Source: Inquilinus sp. Marseille-Q2685
Lineage (GTDB): Bacteria > Pseudomonadota > Alphaproteobacteria > DSM-16000 > Inquilinaceae
Length of the DNA stretch: 64,000 nt
Assembly (NCBI RefSeq): GCF_916619195.1
Contig: NZ_CAKAKL010000006.1
Coordinates: forward strand, 1-64,000
Direction: 5' to 3'
The notes under the pieces are model-generated. The model was not told the DNA's origin, searched no databases, and worked only from the letters and a program-made list of their open reading frames with translations. Position numbers and translations under genes: made by a program. Positions 1-8,365 of the stretch are shown in pieces (the first letter of the stretch is position 1; every line of letters starts with the position of its first letter).

Positions 1-37
1 TCACTCTCCCCCTCCCGCAAGGGGAGGGGGAGAGTGA
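1..37. repeat. Perfect palindrome of the CCCTCCC/GGGAGGG repeat family
   Basis: Two 16-base arms, perfectly complementary, surround a 5-base loop (gcaag). The same core (CTCCCC-ttgcg-GGGAGG type) recurs at 37122-37170, 40389-40429 and 40820-40860, so this is a dispersed extragenic palindrome rather than a gene-specific site. It lies just upstream of the ABC permease gene and could also act as an RNA hairpin between that gene and whatever precedes the window. Confidence 0.8.
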
Positions 38-73
38 AAACACGGGCCCGCGTTTCGAGCCGGGAGCCAGCCG

Positions 74-1036
74 ATGACCGCCAGCCCCGAACCCACCGGC
101 CGCGGCAACGCGCCGTTCATCGCCGGCGACCCGGTGATGACCCCCTACGCCCCGGCCCCGGCCGCGGTGTCGAAGCCGCCCGGGCCGTTCCTGGAATTCT
201 GGCGGTCCTTCAGCGCCAACAAGGGCGCCCTGGCCGGGCTGGTGGTGATCGCGCTGGTGCTGCTGGTGGCGGTCTTCGCCGACGTCATCGCGCCGCATTC
301 GCCGATCGACCAGGACCGCACCGCCTTCCTGGTGCCGCCCTTCTGGCAGGAGGGCGGCAGCCTGGCCTATCCGCTGGGCACCGACGACATCGGCCGCGAC
401 ATCCTCTCGCGCCTGATCTACGGCGCGCGGCTGTCGATGCTGATCGGCATGATCGTGGTCACGCTGTCGCTGGCCATGGGCCTGCTGCTGGGCCTGGCCG
501 CGGGCTATTTCGGCGGGTGGCTGGACACGGCGATCATGCGCCTCCTGGACATCATGCTGGCGCTGCCCAGCCTGCTGCTGGCCATCGTCGTCGTCGCCAT
601 CCTCGGCCCCGGCCTGGTCAACGCCATGATCGCGGTCTCGGTCGTCACCCTGCCGCATTATTCCCGGCTGATGCGCGCCGCGGTGCTGAGCCAGATCCGA
701 AGGCCCTACGTCACCGCCTCGCGCGTCGCCGGCGCCGGCACGCTACGGCTGATGTTCGCGACCATCCTGCCGAACTGCGTCGCCCCCCTGATCGTGCAGG
801 CGACGCTGGGCTTCTCCACCGCCATCCTCGACGCCGCGGCGCTGGGCTTCCTGGGCCTCGGCGCCCAGCCGCCGACGCCGGAATGGGGCACCATGCTGGC
901 CTCGTCGCTGCAGTTCCTGCAGCGCGCCTGGTGGGTGGTGACCTTCCCCGGCCTCGCCATCCTGATCACGGTGCTGGCCTTCAACCTGCTGGGCGACGGC
1001 CTGCGCGACGCCCTGGACCCGAAGCTGAAGCGCTGA
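74..1036 (+). CDS. Peptide/opine ABC transporter permease, DppC/OppC type
   Basis: Inner-membrane permease subunit of a dipeptide/oligopeptide/nickel-type ABC importer. After a proline-rich N-terminal tail (about 35 residues) comes the OppC N-terminal segment with its first membrane helix (about 52-72). The binding-protein-dependent transport fold follows, with further helices and a coupling-loop (EAA) motif around [11 protein letters not shown]. The C-terminus ends in the typical [14 protein letters not shown] second in-frame ATG (residue 22) would give a more usual 299-residue protein, so the start is uncertain. The two ATPase genes follow after 1 base and then a 4-base overlap. The partner DppB-type permease and the binding protein would lie to the left of the window. 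Confidence 0.92.
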   Translation: MTASPEPTGRGNAPFIAGDPVMTPYAPAPAAVSKPPGPFLEFWRSFSANKGALAGLVVIALVLLVAVFADVIAPHSPIDQDRTAFLVPPFWQEGGSLAYPLGTDDIGRDILSRLIYGARLSMLIGMIVVTLSLAMGLLLGLAAGYFGGWLDTAIMRLLDIMLALPSLLLAIVVVAILGPGLVNAMIAVSVVTLPHYSRLMRAAVLSQIRRPYVTASRVAGAGTLRLMFATILPNCVAPLIVQATLGFSTAILDAAALGFLGLGAQPPTPEWGTMLASSLQFLQRAWWVVTFPGLAILITVLAFNLLGDGLRDALDPKLKR

Positions 1037-1037
1037 C

Positions 1038-2021
1038 ATGGCCCTGCTCGACATCCGCAACCTGACGGTCGAGTTCCCGGCCGGCAAGGGACTGTTCCGC
1101 GCCGTCTCCGGCCTCGACCTGTCGATCGACCCCGGCGAGATCCTGGGCATCGTCGGCGAATCCGGCTCCGGCAAATCCGTCACCATGCTGGCGCTGATGG
1201 GGCTGGTCGCCTTCCCCGGCAAGGTCACGGCCGACCATCTGAGCTTCGACGGCCACGACCTCCTGAAGATGTCGCCGCGCCAGCGCCGGAAGATCATCGG
1301 CAAGGACATGGCGATGATCTTCCAGGAGCCGATGACCAGCCTGAACCCCTGCTTCACCGTCGGCTTCCAGATCATGGAGGCGCTGAAGGTGCATGAGGGC
1401 GGCAGCCGCCGCGCCCGGCGCGAGCGCACCATCCAGCTGCTGTCCCAGGTCGGCATCCCGGCGCCGGAGACGCGGGTGGACAGCTTCCCGCACCAGCTGT
1501 CGGGCGGCATGAACCAGCGGGTGATGATCGCCATGGCGATCGCCTGCCGGCCGAAGCTGCTGATCGCCGACGAGCCGACCACGGCGCTGGACGTGACCAT
1601 CCAGGCGCAGATCCTGCAGCTGCTGGCCGACCTGCAGCGCGACCAGGGCATGGCGCTGGTGCTGATCACCCACGACATGGGCGTGGTGGCCGAGACGGCG
1701 CAGCGCGTGAACGTGATGTATGCCGGCGAGCTGGTGGAGGAGCGCATGGTCGGCGGGCTGTTCGGCCGGCCGCGCCACCCCTATACCGGCGCCCTGCTGG
1801 AGGCGCTGCCGGAGCGCAGCGCCGGCCACAGGCGGCTGCCGACCATCCCCGGCGTGGTGCCCGGCCCCTATGACCGGCCGGCCGGCTGCCTGTTCAACCC
1901 GCGCTGCCGCAACGTGCTGGACCGCTGCCGGGCCCAGCACCCGGACCTGACGCCCGATCTGGACGGGCGGACGCGCTGCTTCAACCCCTTGAGCACCACC
2001 CAGCAGGAGGTGCGGCCGTGA
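1038..2021 (+). CDS. Peptide ABC transporter ATP-binding protein, DppD/OppD type
   Basis: Cytoplasmic ATPase that energises the importer encoded with the upstream permease. Walker A (GESGSGKS) is at residues 40-47, the ABC signature LSGGMNQRV is around 155, Walker B/D-loop [12 protein letters not shown] follows, and the switch histidine is in LITHDMG. The C-terminal oligopeptide-transporter extension carries the cysteine-rich stretch [14 protein letters not shown] that is typical of DppD/DppF subunits. The start lies 1 base after the permease stop. The stop overlaps the next ATPase start by 4 bases, so the three genes form one coupled operon. Confidence 0.95.
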   Translation: MALLDIRNLTVEFPAGKGLFRAVSGLDLSIDPGEILGIVGESGSGKSVTMLALMGLVAFPGKVTADHLSFDGHDLLKMSPRQRRKIIGKDMAMIFQEPMTSLNPCFTVGFQIMEALKVHEGGSRRARRERTIQLLSQVGIPAPETRVDSFPHQLSGGMNQRVMIAMAIACRPKLLIADEPTTALDVTIQAQILQLLADLQRDQGMALVLITHDMGVVAETAQRVNVMYAGELVEERMVGGLFGRPRHPYTGALLEALPERSAGHRRLPTIPGVVPGPYDRPAGCLFNPRCRNVLDRCRAQHPDLTPDLDGRTRCFNPLSTTQQEVRP

Positions 2022-3037
2022 GCGCGCCCGCCCATCGCCCCGCCGATTCCACCGCCCGGGCCCCCGCCCGCCCCCCGGTCGTCGAAGCGCGGCAGCTGAG
2101 CCGCTTCTACGAGGTCAAGACCTCGCCCTTCAAGGCGGCGCAGACGCTGCGCGCCCTGACCGAGATGTCGTTCTCGCTGCAGCCGGGCAAGACCCTGGCC
2201 GTGGTGGGCGAGAGCGGCTGCGGCAAGTCCACCCTCGCCCGCGTTGTCACCATGATCGAGCCGCCGACCGAGGGCGAGCTGACGATCGACGGCATCCCGG
2301 TGGCGACGGCGGACAAGGAGCAGCGCCGCGCCCTGCGCAGCGCGGTGCAGATCGTGTTCCAGGACCCCTACGGATCGCTGAACCCGCGCAAGAAGGTGGG
2401 CGCGATCCTGGAGGAGCCGCTGAAGATCAACACCGCCATGAAGGCGGCGGAGCGGCGGCAGGCGGCCGAGGCGATGCTGTCGAAGGTCGGCCTGCGGCCG
2501 GAGCATTACGACCGCTATCCGCACATGTTCTCGGGCGGGCAGCGCCAGCGCATCGCCATCGCCCGGGCGCTGATGCTGCGGCCGAAGGTGGTGGTGGCGG
2601 ACGAGCCGGTGTCGGCGCTGGACGTCTCGATCCAGGCCCAGGTGCTGAACCTGCTGATGGACCTGCAGGAGGAGTTCGGCCTGGCCTATCTGTTCATCAG
2701 CCACGGCCTGTCGGTGGTGGAGCACATCGCCGACGACCTGGTGGTGATGTATCTGGGCCGGCCGGTGGAGCACGGCACCAAGGAGGCGATCTTCCGCCAT
2801 CCGCGCCACCCCTACACCAAGGCGCTGCTGGCCTCGACGCCCTTCGTCGACCCTACCAAGCGGGCCGAACGGGTGGTGCTGAAGGGCGAGCTGCCCTCGC
2901 CGCTGAACCCGCCGCCGGGGTGCGCGTTCCACCGCCGGTGCCCGTATGCGACCGACCTGTGCCATTCCGTGCGGCCGGAGCTGCGGGCGGTGGATGGGCG
3001 CATGGTGGCGTGCCATCATGCGGAGCAGGTGGGATAG
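2018..3037 (+). CDS. Peptide ABC transporter ATP-binding protein, DppF/OppF type
   Basis: Second ATPase of the same importer; DppD- and DppF-type subunits pair as a heterodimer. A 20-residue proline/alanine-rich N-terminus precedes the nucleotide-binding domain. Walker [10 protein letters not shown] is near residues 64-72, the signature [15 protein letters not shown] is near 180, Walker B is [12 protein letters not shown], and the switch histidine is in FISHGLS. The C-terminal [14 protein letters not shown] segment matches the oligopeptide/dipeptide family. It is the last gene of the operon. Base composition drops sharply within about 15 bases of its stop, which marks the left edge of the AT-rich island. 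Confidence 0.95.
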   Translation: MSAPAHRPADSTARAPARPPVVEARQLSRFYEVKTSPFKAAQTLRALTEMSFSLQPGKTLAVVGESGCGKSTLARVVTMIEPPTEGELTIDGIPVATADKEQRRALRSAVQIVFQDPYGSLNPRKKVGAILEEPLKINTAMKAAERRQAAEAMLSKVGLRPEHYDRYPHMFSGGQRQRIAIARALMLRPKVVVADEPVSALDVSIQAQVLNLLMDLQEEFGLAYLFISHGLSVVEHIADDLVVMYLGRPVEHGTKEAIFRHPRHPYTKALLASTPFVDPTKRAERVVLKGELPSPLNPPPGCAFHRRCPYATDLCHSVRPELRAVDGRMVACHHAEQVG

Positions 3038-3164
3038 GGGGGCGCTTTGGGAATGAGTCCTGCGTCCGGTTTCTGCACACCCTCGCTACCCTTCCGAAGT
3101 GGGCAGAGGCCACAAAAGTGTGCTATTATTCTAATTTATCGGTGTACTATATCTGGAGATTCTA

Positions 3165-3683
3165 ATGCAACGATACATCAATGCTATTGAAGCGTCTCTG
3201 TCGAGTGAGAATTGGTATGCTGCACTTGGCATTGCGCTAATGATGCCGGATGTGTGTAGTGGCCTTGAGGAAGGCTATGGACGCGGCAGGTCCAGATACA
3301 TAGAGTGGTTCGATACATATATGCTCAGAAAATATACATACAATCACGCGATTTCCGGCCCTATCATTTTCCTGAATGGTCGCAACTGCTATGCGCTTCG
3401 ATGCGCTTACCTCCATCAGGGCTCAGAAGATCTGTCGCAACATGAAGTCAGAGAGAATCTTGATCGAATCAAATTTACTACAAGCGGAACGCACTGCGGC
3501 CGCATAAACAACTTACTCATTCTCAATGTTCATGAATTCTGTCGAGATATTTGCGAATCTGTCCGAGAATGGATTCTGAATCGAATGAGCATCGATCCCA
3601 AAATCCAAGAGAGAGCAAGGGATTTAATTGGCTTTGGCGATGGATTTGTCTTAAGCGGGACGCAGACTTCTGCGCGACCTTAG
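3165..3683 (+). CDS. Unknown protein with HEPN-like RX4H motif (island gene 1)
   Basis: A 172-residue protein with no firm family assignment. It opens with a helical segment (NWYAALGIALMMPDVC), then RSRYIEWFDTYM, and carries YALRCAYLHQG, where R79 and H84 are four residues apart. The RX4-6H signature within a helical domain is the hallmark of HEPN proteins, many of which are RNases or toxins, so a HEPN-like role is plausible but not shown. The gene is clearly AT-richer than the ABC operon 130 bases upstream, and its codon use differs (many A/T third positions), which suggests transfer. AT-rich promoter-like stretches (tattat, tactat) lie just upstream of the ATG. It probably has its own transcript because the next gene starts 339 bases later. 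Confidence 0.75.
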   Translation: MQRYINAIEASLSSENWYAALGIALMMPDVCSGLEEGYGRGRSRYIEWFDTYMLRKYTYNHAISGPIIFLNGRNCYALRCAYLHQGSEDLSQHEVRENLDRIKFTTSGTHCGRINNLLILNVHEFCRDICESVREWILNRMSIDPKIQERARDLIGFGDGFVLSGTQTSARP

Positions 3684-4022
3684 CCGGTAAAAAGTTGGTC
3701 TGAGGCCGTCCAATTTATGCACTGTCACCGAATTGAGATCTGCCGACACTAGCGGCCCTGACCTCTTTGCAGAAGATCCTGGACACAACTTGGCGAGAAC
3801 AGCAGCTCCGCCTTTACCCTGGTTGTCGCTTGACCTCGAAAGCAGACATTCGGCCGACCTGCTGGGTCGTTCCACGTGAGGGCTGGATGAGAAGCCGGAA
3901 ACGGCATGACCGAAGGTGACCACGCGGAGCATTGTCATCTTGTTGGGTTATGTGTATTCCGCAAGAAGAAGGACATTTAATTTAAATCTCTGTACAACCG
4001 CCATTGAGAGACGGCTCAACGA
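3684..4022. other. Gene-free stretch inside the AT-rich island
   Basis: I see no convincing gene in these 339 bases. Short frames on both strands lack a ribosome site and overlap each other. The stretch holds one copy (3718-3737) of a 20-base sequence that recurs at 9924-9943, and presumably the promoter of the next gene. Confidence 0.6.
3718..3737. repeat. 20-base direct repeat, left copy
   Basis: TGCACTGTCACCGAATTGAG occurs here and identically at 9924-9943 in the same orientation, about 6.2 kb apart. Chance identity of 20 bases in a window this size is very unlikely. It could be the end of a lost insertion sequence or a recombination scar; the sequence does not say which. Confidence 0.75.
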
Positions 4023-5711
4023 ATGGAACCTCAAGACACCCCATCTCAGCCCAAAACAGTGGATGAGGATGCAAATTCGGGACGACGAGACCCGAGCGGC
4101 AGAGTTGTTCCCTTAGCTGGACGACTGTCAAGCCAGGGGCCTATCATCCGATCAGTGTCGCAAGTGAGCTTTGAAATTGGCGGCGAGCTTCCGTTTCAAT
4201 CTGCCATACGCGAAGCCATTAAATGGATGCGTGAGCGCAACCCTGCAATACCCACCTCGGCACTTGAAGGCGAGGCTTTTGAGGTCGGCGGAGGCGGTGT
4301 TGCGCCGGCGCAGTCCATCGTTCTCAACTTTGAGAGTGGACGGGTGTGGGCCGCGAGCCTGGATGATCCAGACAAAACGATAGCTGGAAGAACCTGGGTA
4401 ACTGAGATTACTGTAGGCGAACAAGCAGGCCGAGTCCTTTTTGGAGCGCGCCTAATTAACGTGACACTCCGCACAGACGATCCGTTCGTGCCAAGCCTTC
4501 CTGGCGTCGCCCGCCAAGTTGTCGAGCGACTGCCGTCTCGCGCCGATCGGACCAGCTTGTCCGAGCGCGCTAGACGGGTCAACACGTCACAAGAACTCGA
4601 TGATATGATCGATCTGCTCGACGATGAATCCCGTCGATTACCTGTGGTCGTGATCGCCGACAAAGTCAGTCGCCCAGTGTTTTCACAACCCAACTCGCTT
4701 GCGCGCCGCTTGGCTGGCGCTGCACACGTGATTGCTCTTGGTGCCGATGCAGCTCGCGGACTGATACGACGCTGGGGGAAGCCGTTATCTGTCTATGATG
4801 GTGCTGCGCGTCTTTACAGACCTGGATTTCGCTCCGACCGTTCCGACCCCTATGAGCATCCATTGTGGATACCTCGCAATGGATCAACCTCCGGTGGCCG
4901 CGCGGATCTTGTAGTCTCGCGTGTGCTTGCCGAAAGCGTGACAACGGCAAGAAGGGATGACTATCCGAGATTCAACGTCATTCGCCAAGCGGCAGCCGCC
5001 CGGGAAATTGCTGCCCGCCGAGCCACAGCCACCGATACAGACCTGAGCCGCCTATTCGAGGAGGAGAATCAGCGCCTAACGGATGAGTTACGCAAAGTCC
5101 GGCAAGAGTTCGACCAATGGCTAGATGATAGCGAAGTCTCCCGCAGGGAACTCGAACGGCGAGTAGCTGAGATAGGAGCTGAGCTCGCTCGCGCTCGGGC
5201 ACAAAATGATCACCTACGCGCAGCCCTGGCTAGCGGTCAGCCTCCAAAACAACGGGAGCCGTTGCGGGATTTACGTGAATTTGGCACTTGGGCCGAAGAT
5301 AATCTCTCTACTAACATTTGGGTGGCTCCCAAGGCAGTAAAGGAGACCGAAAAGAATGGTGTCTTTGACAATCCAGTGCTATTGGGAGAGGCTCTTTTCA
5401 TGCTGGACGACTTCTATGTTTCCATGCGCCGAGAACCAGGACCTGGTCGTCGTTTGGCATATGAATCTCGCTTGAGTGAACTGAATTGCTCAGATCAACC
5501 TTGCTTCAGCATACGGAACCAGATAAAATCATTCCCGCAATATAGCGTAACATACAACTTCGAACGACTATGGTGCGATCAGCATATAAAATACGGAAGT
5601 GGAACAGATCCTAGACGATTTTTTAGAATCTACTACCACTGGCATGACGCAGATCAGGTTCTTCTGATCGGCCACATGCCTACGCATCTAGATAATAATT
5701 TGACAAACTGA
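4023..5711 (+). CDS. Unknown multidomain coiled-coil protein (island gene 2)
   Basis: A 562-residue protein that I cannot assign to a named family. Three parts are visible. An N-terminal region (about 45-300) is rich in beta/alpha segments, including VSFEIGGELPFQ and RTWVTEITVG. A charged heptad-like coiled coil follows at about 340-405 (EEENQRLTDELRKVRQEF and on). A C-terminal domain (about 415-562) ends in RRFFRIYYHWHDADQVLLIG followed by HMPTHLDN. That ending resembles the compact RelE-like or nuclease-like tails seen on some bacterial conflict proteins; this is a weak impression. No signal peptide or membrane helix is evident, so it is probably cytoplasmic. The gene is AT-richer than the chromosome and is flanked by unusually long spacers (339 and 297 bases). 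Confidence 0.75.
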   Translation: MEPQDTPSQPKTVDEDANSGRRDPSGRVVPLAGRLSSQGPIIRSVSQVSFEIGGELPFQSAIREAIKWMRERNPAIPTSALEGEAFEVGGGGVAPAQSIVLNFESGRVWAASLDDPDKTIAGRTWVTEITVGEQAGRVLFGARLINVTLRTDDPFVPSLPGVARQVVERLPSRADRTSLSERARRVNTSQELDDMIDLLDDESRRLPVVVIADKVSRPVFSQPNSLARRLAGAAHVIALGADAARGLIRRWGKPLSVYDGAARLYRPGFRSDRSDPYEHPLWIPRNGSTSGGRADLVVSRVLAESVTTARRDDYPRFNVIRQAAAAREIAARRATATDTDLSRLFEEENQRLTDELRKVRQEFDQWLDDSEVSRRELERRVAEIGAELARARAQNDHLRAALASGQPPKQREPLRDLREFGTWAEDNLSTNIWVAPKAVKETEKNGVFDNPVLLGEALFMLDDFYVSMRREPGPGRRLAYESRLSELNCSDQPCFSIRNQIKSFPQYSVTYNFERLWCDQHIKYGSGTDPRRFFRIYYHWHDADQVLLIGHMPTHLDNNLTN

Positions 5712-6008
5712 CAAACAGTTCGCTGCTCAGAAAATCATGACACTTTCGGCTGGCCTCACCCTTGCCTGAGAGCGAGGGTACGGCTGGCTCTCATCTGAGC
5801 TAACCGACGAATCACTTCATTTCACTAGCTGTCCAACAAGTCGTACAGTTACACCGTAACCGCCATAACCCGTCTGCGACCGTTGCTGAGCCAGTTCAGC
5901 GACACCCTTATTTCGATACGAATCTGATACCCGGATCCGACACACTTTATTCCAACCCGAAAAAGTGGCAAACAAGAGCATCGTAAGCACACATTTGAAT
6001 GGCTCGTT

Positions 6009-6827
6009 ATGAAAGACGCTCCTGCGCATATCGTCCTGACGATCGATGTTGAGCAGCCGGTGGAGGTCTCTGATTTTGTCGCGCTGTTCACCTCGCTATC
6101 AGATCAGTTTACTCAATTCATAGCGAGCAAGCATCCAAAGCTTTCCGGGTCTTCAGATATGTACATCCGCGAAGTACGGAAAGGATCAATCGAAGCCGAT
6201 CTGATCCCATGGGCACTCGCCATCATCTCCAACATGGATCGCATTTTGATCGTTGAGGAGTTTGTAAGAACCTACGCAAGCCGGCTTAAAGTTTTCTTTA
6301 AAGAGGGAGGCCGTTTGGAGGGGGCGTCAAGGAATGATTTGAAGGATTTCATGGGGGCAGTTTCCGCTATAGCACGCGATCCGAATGGTACCAGCAAAAT
6401 CAAGGCTGTCGCGTACGAGAACGGAAAGCAAGAGATTAGAGCTTCAATCCAATTCGACACAAGAGAGGCGAGGACGGCAGTAAACGAAATTGGAGAACAG
6501 CGCAGACTACTGGAACACCAATCCGCCGAAGAACACAACCGCGTTCTCATGGTATTTTCTCAATCAAACGTAAAAGACAGCCCGTTAGGAAAAAGATCTG
6601 GAGAGAGAGTAATCATTGAACAACTCAGCCCAAAAGATCTCCCCCTCATTTATGCATCCGATCTTGCCGAAGAGCAAATTAAGTACGAAATTCGAATGGC
6701 CGATGAAAACGTATTCAAAAAGGGATTTGTCGTTGACGTTAACGTTGAGACGAAAGCAAATCGGGCCGTAGCGTATAGGGTGGTCAACCTGCACCAAATC
6801 ATCGACCTCCCGGATGAGGCAGCTTGA
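6009..6827 (+). CDS. Unknown 272-residue protein (island gene 3)
   Basis: I do not recognise this protein. It is soluble-looking, with a short conserved-looking core (DMYIREVRKGSIEADLIPWA, about residues 47-66), a central helical region, and a C-terminal half that predicts as mainly beta and ends KANRAVAYRVVNLHQIIDLP. There is no signal peptide or transmembrane segment. Base composition stays AT-rich to its stop codon and returns to high GC within about 40 bases, so this gene marks the right end of the island. The 297-base gap in front has no gene and presumably carries its promoter. It may work with the two upstream island genes, but only proximity and shared composition support that. Confidence 0.75.
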   Translation: MKDAPAHIVLTIDVEQPVEVSDFVALFTSLSDQFTQFIASKHPKLSGSSDMYIREVRKGSIEADLIPWALAIISNMDRILIVEEFVRTYASRLKVFFKEGGRLEGASRNDLKDFMGAVSAIARDPNGTSKIKAVAYENGKQEIRASIQFDTREARTAVNEIGEQRRLLEHQSAEEHNRVLMVFSQSNVKDSPLGKRSGERVIIEQLSPKDLPLIYASDLAEEQIKYEIRMADENVFKKGFVVDVNVETKANRAVAYRVVNLHQIIDLPDEAA

Positions 6828-6865
6828 AGCCTAAGCCTCAAAAAACGTCCTCGGCGAGGGGAATC

Positions 6866-7648
6866 ATGGACTGGCGAAAGCATGTTCGCACCGCCCTCGA
6901 CGGCCGGCATCCCGGGCTGGGGCATCGGGTCGAGCTGGGGCTGCACGCGCTGATCCTGTATTCCGCCCTGTCGATGGGGGTCGAGACCCTGCCCCACCTG
7001 CCGGGCTGGGCCCAGACGGCGCTCTCCGTCTCCGAGGCCGCCGTCGTCGCGGTGTTCACGCTCGAATACCTCCTGCGCCTCGCTACCGCCCCCGCCCCGG
7101 GCGCGTATGCGCGCAGCTTCTTCGGCATCGTCGACCTGCTGGCGATCGCCCCCTTCTATCTCGGTCTGGTCTTCATCGGCTTCGGCCTCGACCTGCGCGC
7201 CGGCCGGGCGCTGCGGGTGTTGCGCCTCGTCCGGTTGCTGAAGCTGGCCCGCTACACCAGCGCCGTCGACCGCCTGATCGCCGCCTGGCGCGCCGTGAAG
7301 GAGGAGGTCGTCGTCTTCGGCATGGCGGCGATAATCGTCCTCTATGTCTGCGCGCTCGTCATCTGGCAGTTCGAGCACGACGCCCAGCCCGAGGCCTTCG
7401 GCTCGGTGTTCGACGCGATGTGGTGGGCCGCGGTGACGCTGACCACCGTCGGCTACGGCGACGTCACCCCGGTGACGGCCGTCGGCCGGATCTTCACCGT
7501 GCTGATGCTGTTCGTGGCGCTGGGCATCATCGCCATCCCGACCGGGCTGGTGGCCTCGGCGCTGAGCGCGATCCGGCAGAAGGAAGCGTCGGCCGCGGCC
7601 GAAGACCGGGAGGCGGGCCGGCGCCCGGCGACGGCCGCCCGCGACTGA
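6866..7648 (+). CDS. Voltage-gated potassium channel-like ion transporter
   Basis: A six-helix cation channel subunit of about 260 residues in the inner membrane. An S4-type voltage sensor is visible as regularly spaced arginines (RALRVLRLVRLLKLARY). The pore helix and selectivity filter follow as TTVGYGDVTPVTAVG, the K+ channel signature. S6 is IFTVLMLFVALGIIAIPTG. The C-terminal tail is short and charged, with no RCK domain. I chose the ATG at 6866 because GAGGGG lies 5 bases upstream and the GC-rich codon pattern starts there. An in-frame TTG at 6824 would overlap the island gene and adds no family-like sequence. Confidence 0.93.
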   Translation: MDWRKHVRTALDGRHPGLGHRVELGLHALILYSALSMGVETLPHLPGWAQTALSVSEAAVVAVFTLEYLLRLATAPAPGAYARSFFGIVDLLAIAPFYLGLVFIGFGLDLRAGRALRVLRLVRLLKLARYTSAVDRLIAAWRAVKEEVVVFGMAAIIVLYVCALVIWQFEHDAQPEAFGSVFDAMWWAAVTLTTVGYGDVTPVTAVGRIFTVLMLFVALGIIAIPTGLVASALSAIRQKEASAAAEDREAGRRPATAARD

Positions 7649-7750
7649 GGGGCCGCCCGGGACCGCGCCCGGCGGGGCGTGCGCCGCCGGCGGAATCGGG
7701 TCACACTCGGCGGCGCGACCGGGAACGGCCCCCTGACGCCGGAGGCTTCG

Positions 7751-8140
7751 ATGCTGCATCATATCGAGATCTACGTCTCGAACCTGGACGCGTCCCGCGC
7801 CTTCTGGTCGGCGCTTCTGGCGCAGATCGGGTATCGGGAAAGCGGCCGCTGGGCCGACGGCTTCACGCTCGACAACGGGCGCGACGCCTATCTCACCTTC
7901 GTGCAGGTGGCCGAGAAGCATGCGTCCCGGCCGTATCATCGCTGCGGCGCGGGCCTCAACCACCTGGCGTTCCGGGTGGAAGGCCGGGACGCCGTCGACG
8001 CGCTGAGGCGCCATTGCCGGGAGAACGGCATCACCAGCCTCTATGACGACAGATACCCCTTCGCCAATGGCGGCACCGACTATTACGCGCTGTTCATCGA
8101 GGATCCGGACCGGATCAAGGTCGAGTTCGTCGCCGTCTGA
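7751..8140 (+). CDS. VOC (glyoxalase/bleomycin-resistance fold) protein
   Basis: A 129-residue single-domain vicinal-oxygen-chelate protein, with paired beta-alpha-beta-beta-beta modules and candidate metal ligands in MLHHIEIYV, LNHLAFRV and KVEFVAV. Members include glyoxalase I, dioxygenases and small antibiotic-binding proteins; nothing here fixes the substrate. The ATG at 7751 begins exactly at the first beta strand of the fold. Upstream in-frame codons (from 7679) give an arginine-rich stretch not expected in the family. The gene converges on the exported-protein gene, with a large palindrome between them. Confidence 0.85.
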   Translation: MLHHIEIYVSNLDASRAFWSALLAQIGYRESGRWADGFTLDNGRDAYLTFVQVAEKHASRPYHRCGAGLNHLAFRVEGRDAVDALRRHCRENGITSLYDDRYPFANGGTDYYALFIEDPDRIKVEFVAV

Positions 8141-8170
8141 TTCCGGCGAGCTCTCGATCGGCTTCTCCAC

Positions 8171-8297
8171 GATCGTCATCCCGGGCGCGGTGCAGCACGA
8201 CGTGGTGCACCGCGCCCGGGATCTCTTCGAGGATGGCAGCGAGATCCCGTGTCTGCGCCGCGGCACTGCGCGCCGCAGCGCGCACGGGATGACGATC
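8171..8297. repeat. Nested inverted repeat between convergent genes
   Basis: Outer 13-base arms GATCGTCATCCCG (8171-8183) and its exact complement (8285-8297) enclose a 17-base perfect inverted repeat with an 11-base loop (8178-8194/8206-8222). A second imperfect hairpin, ATCCCGTG...CACGGGAT, lies at about 8244-8290. The position between two convergent genes suits a bidirectional terminator, although no T-run follows. The architecture also resembles a small non-autonomous mobile palindrome. Confidence 0.7.
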
Positions 8298-8365
8298 ACG
8301 TCATCGGCTCGCCGTCCGAGCTCATCGGCCCGGAGGATCGGCAACGCCGAGCACCGCCGCGGCGG

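Noticed and set aside
3916-4116. 66-residue frame ahead of island gene 2
   Set aside because: Overlaps the 562-residue gene in another frame and has no ribosome site or recognisable sequence.
6650-8344. Long minus-strand frame opposite the K+ channel and VOC genes
   Set aside because: Arg/Pro/His-rich shadow of GC-rich coding DNA; it spans two well-supported opposite-strand genes and their spacer.
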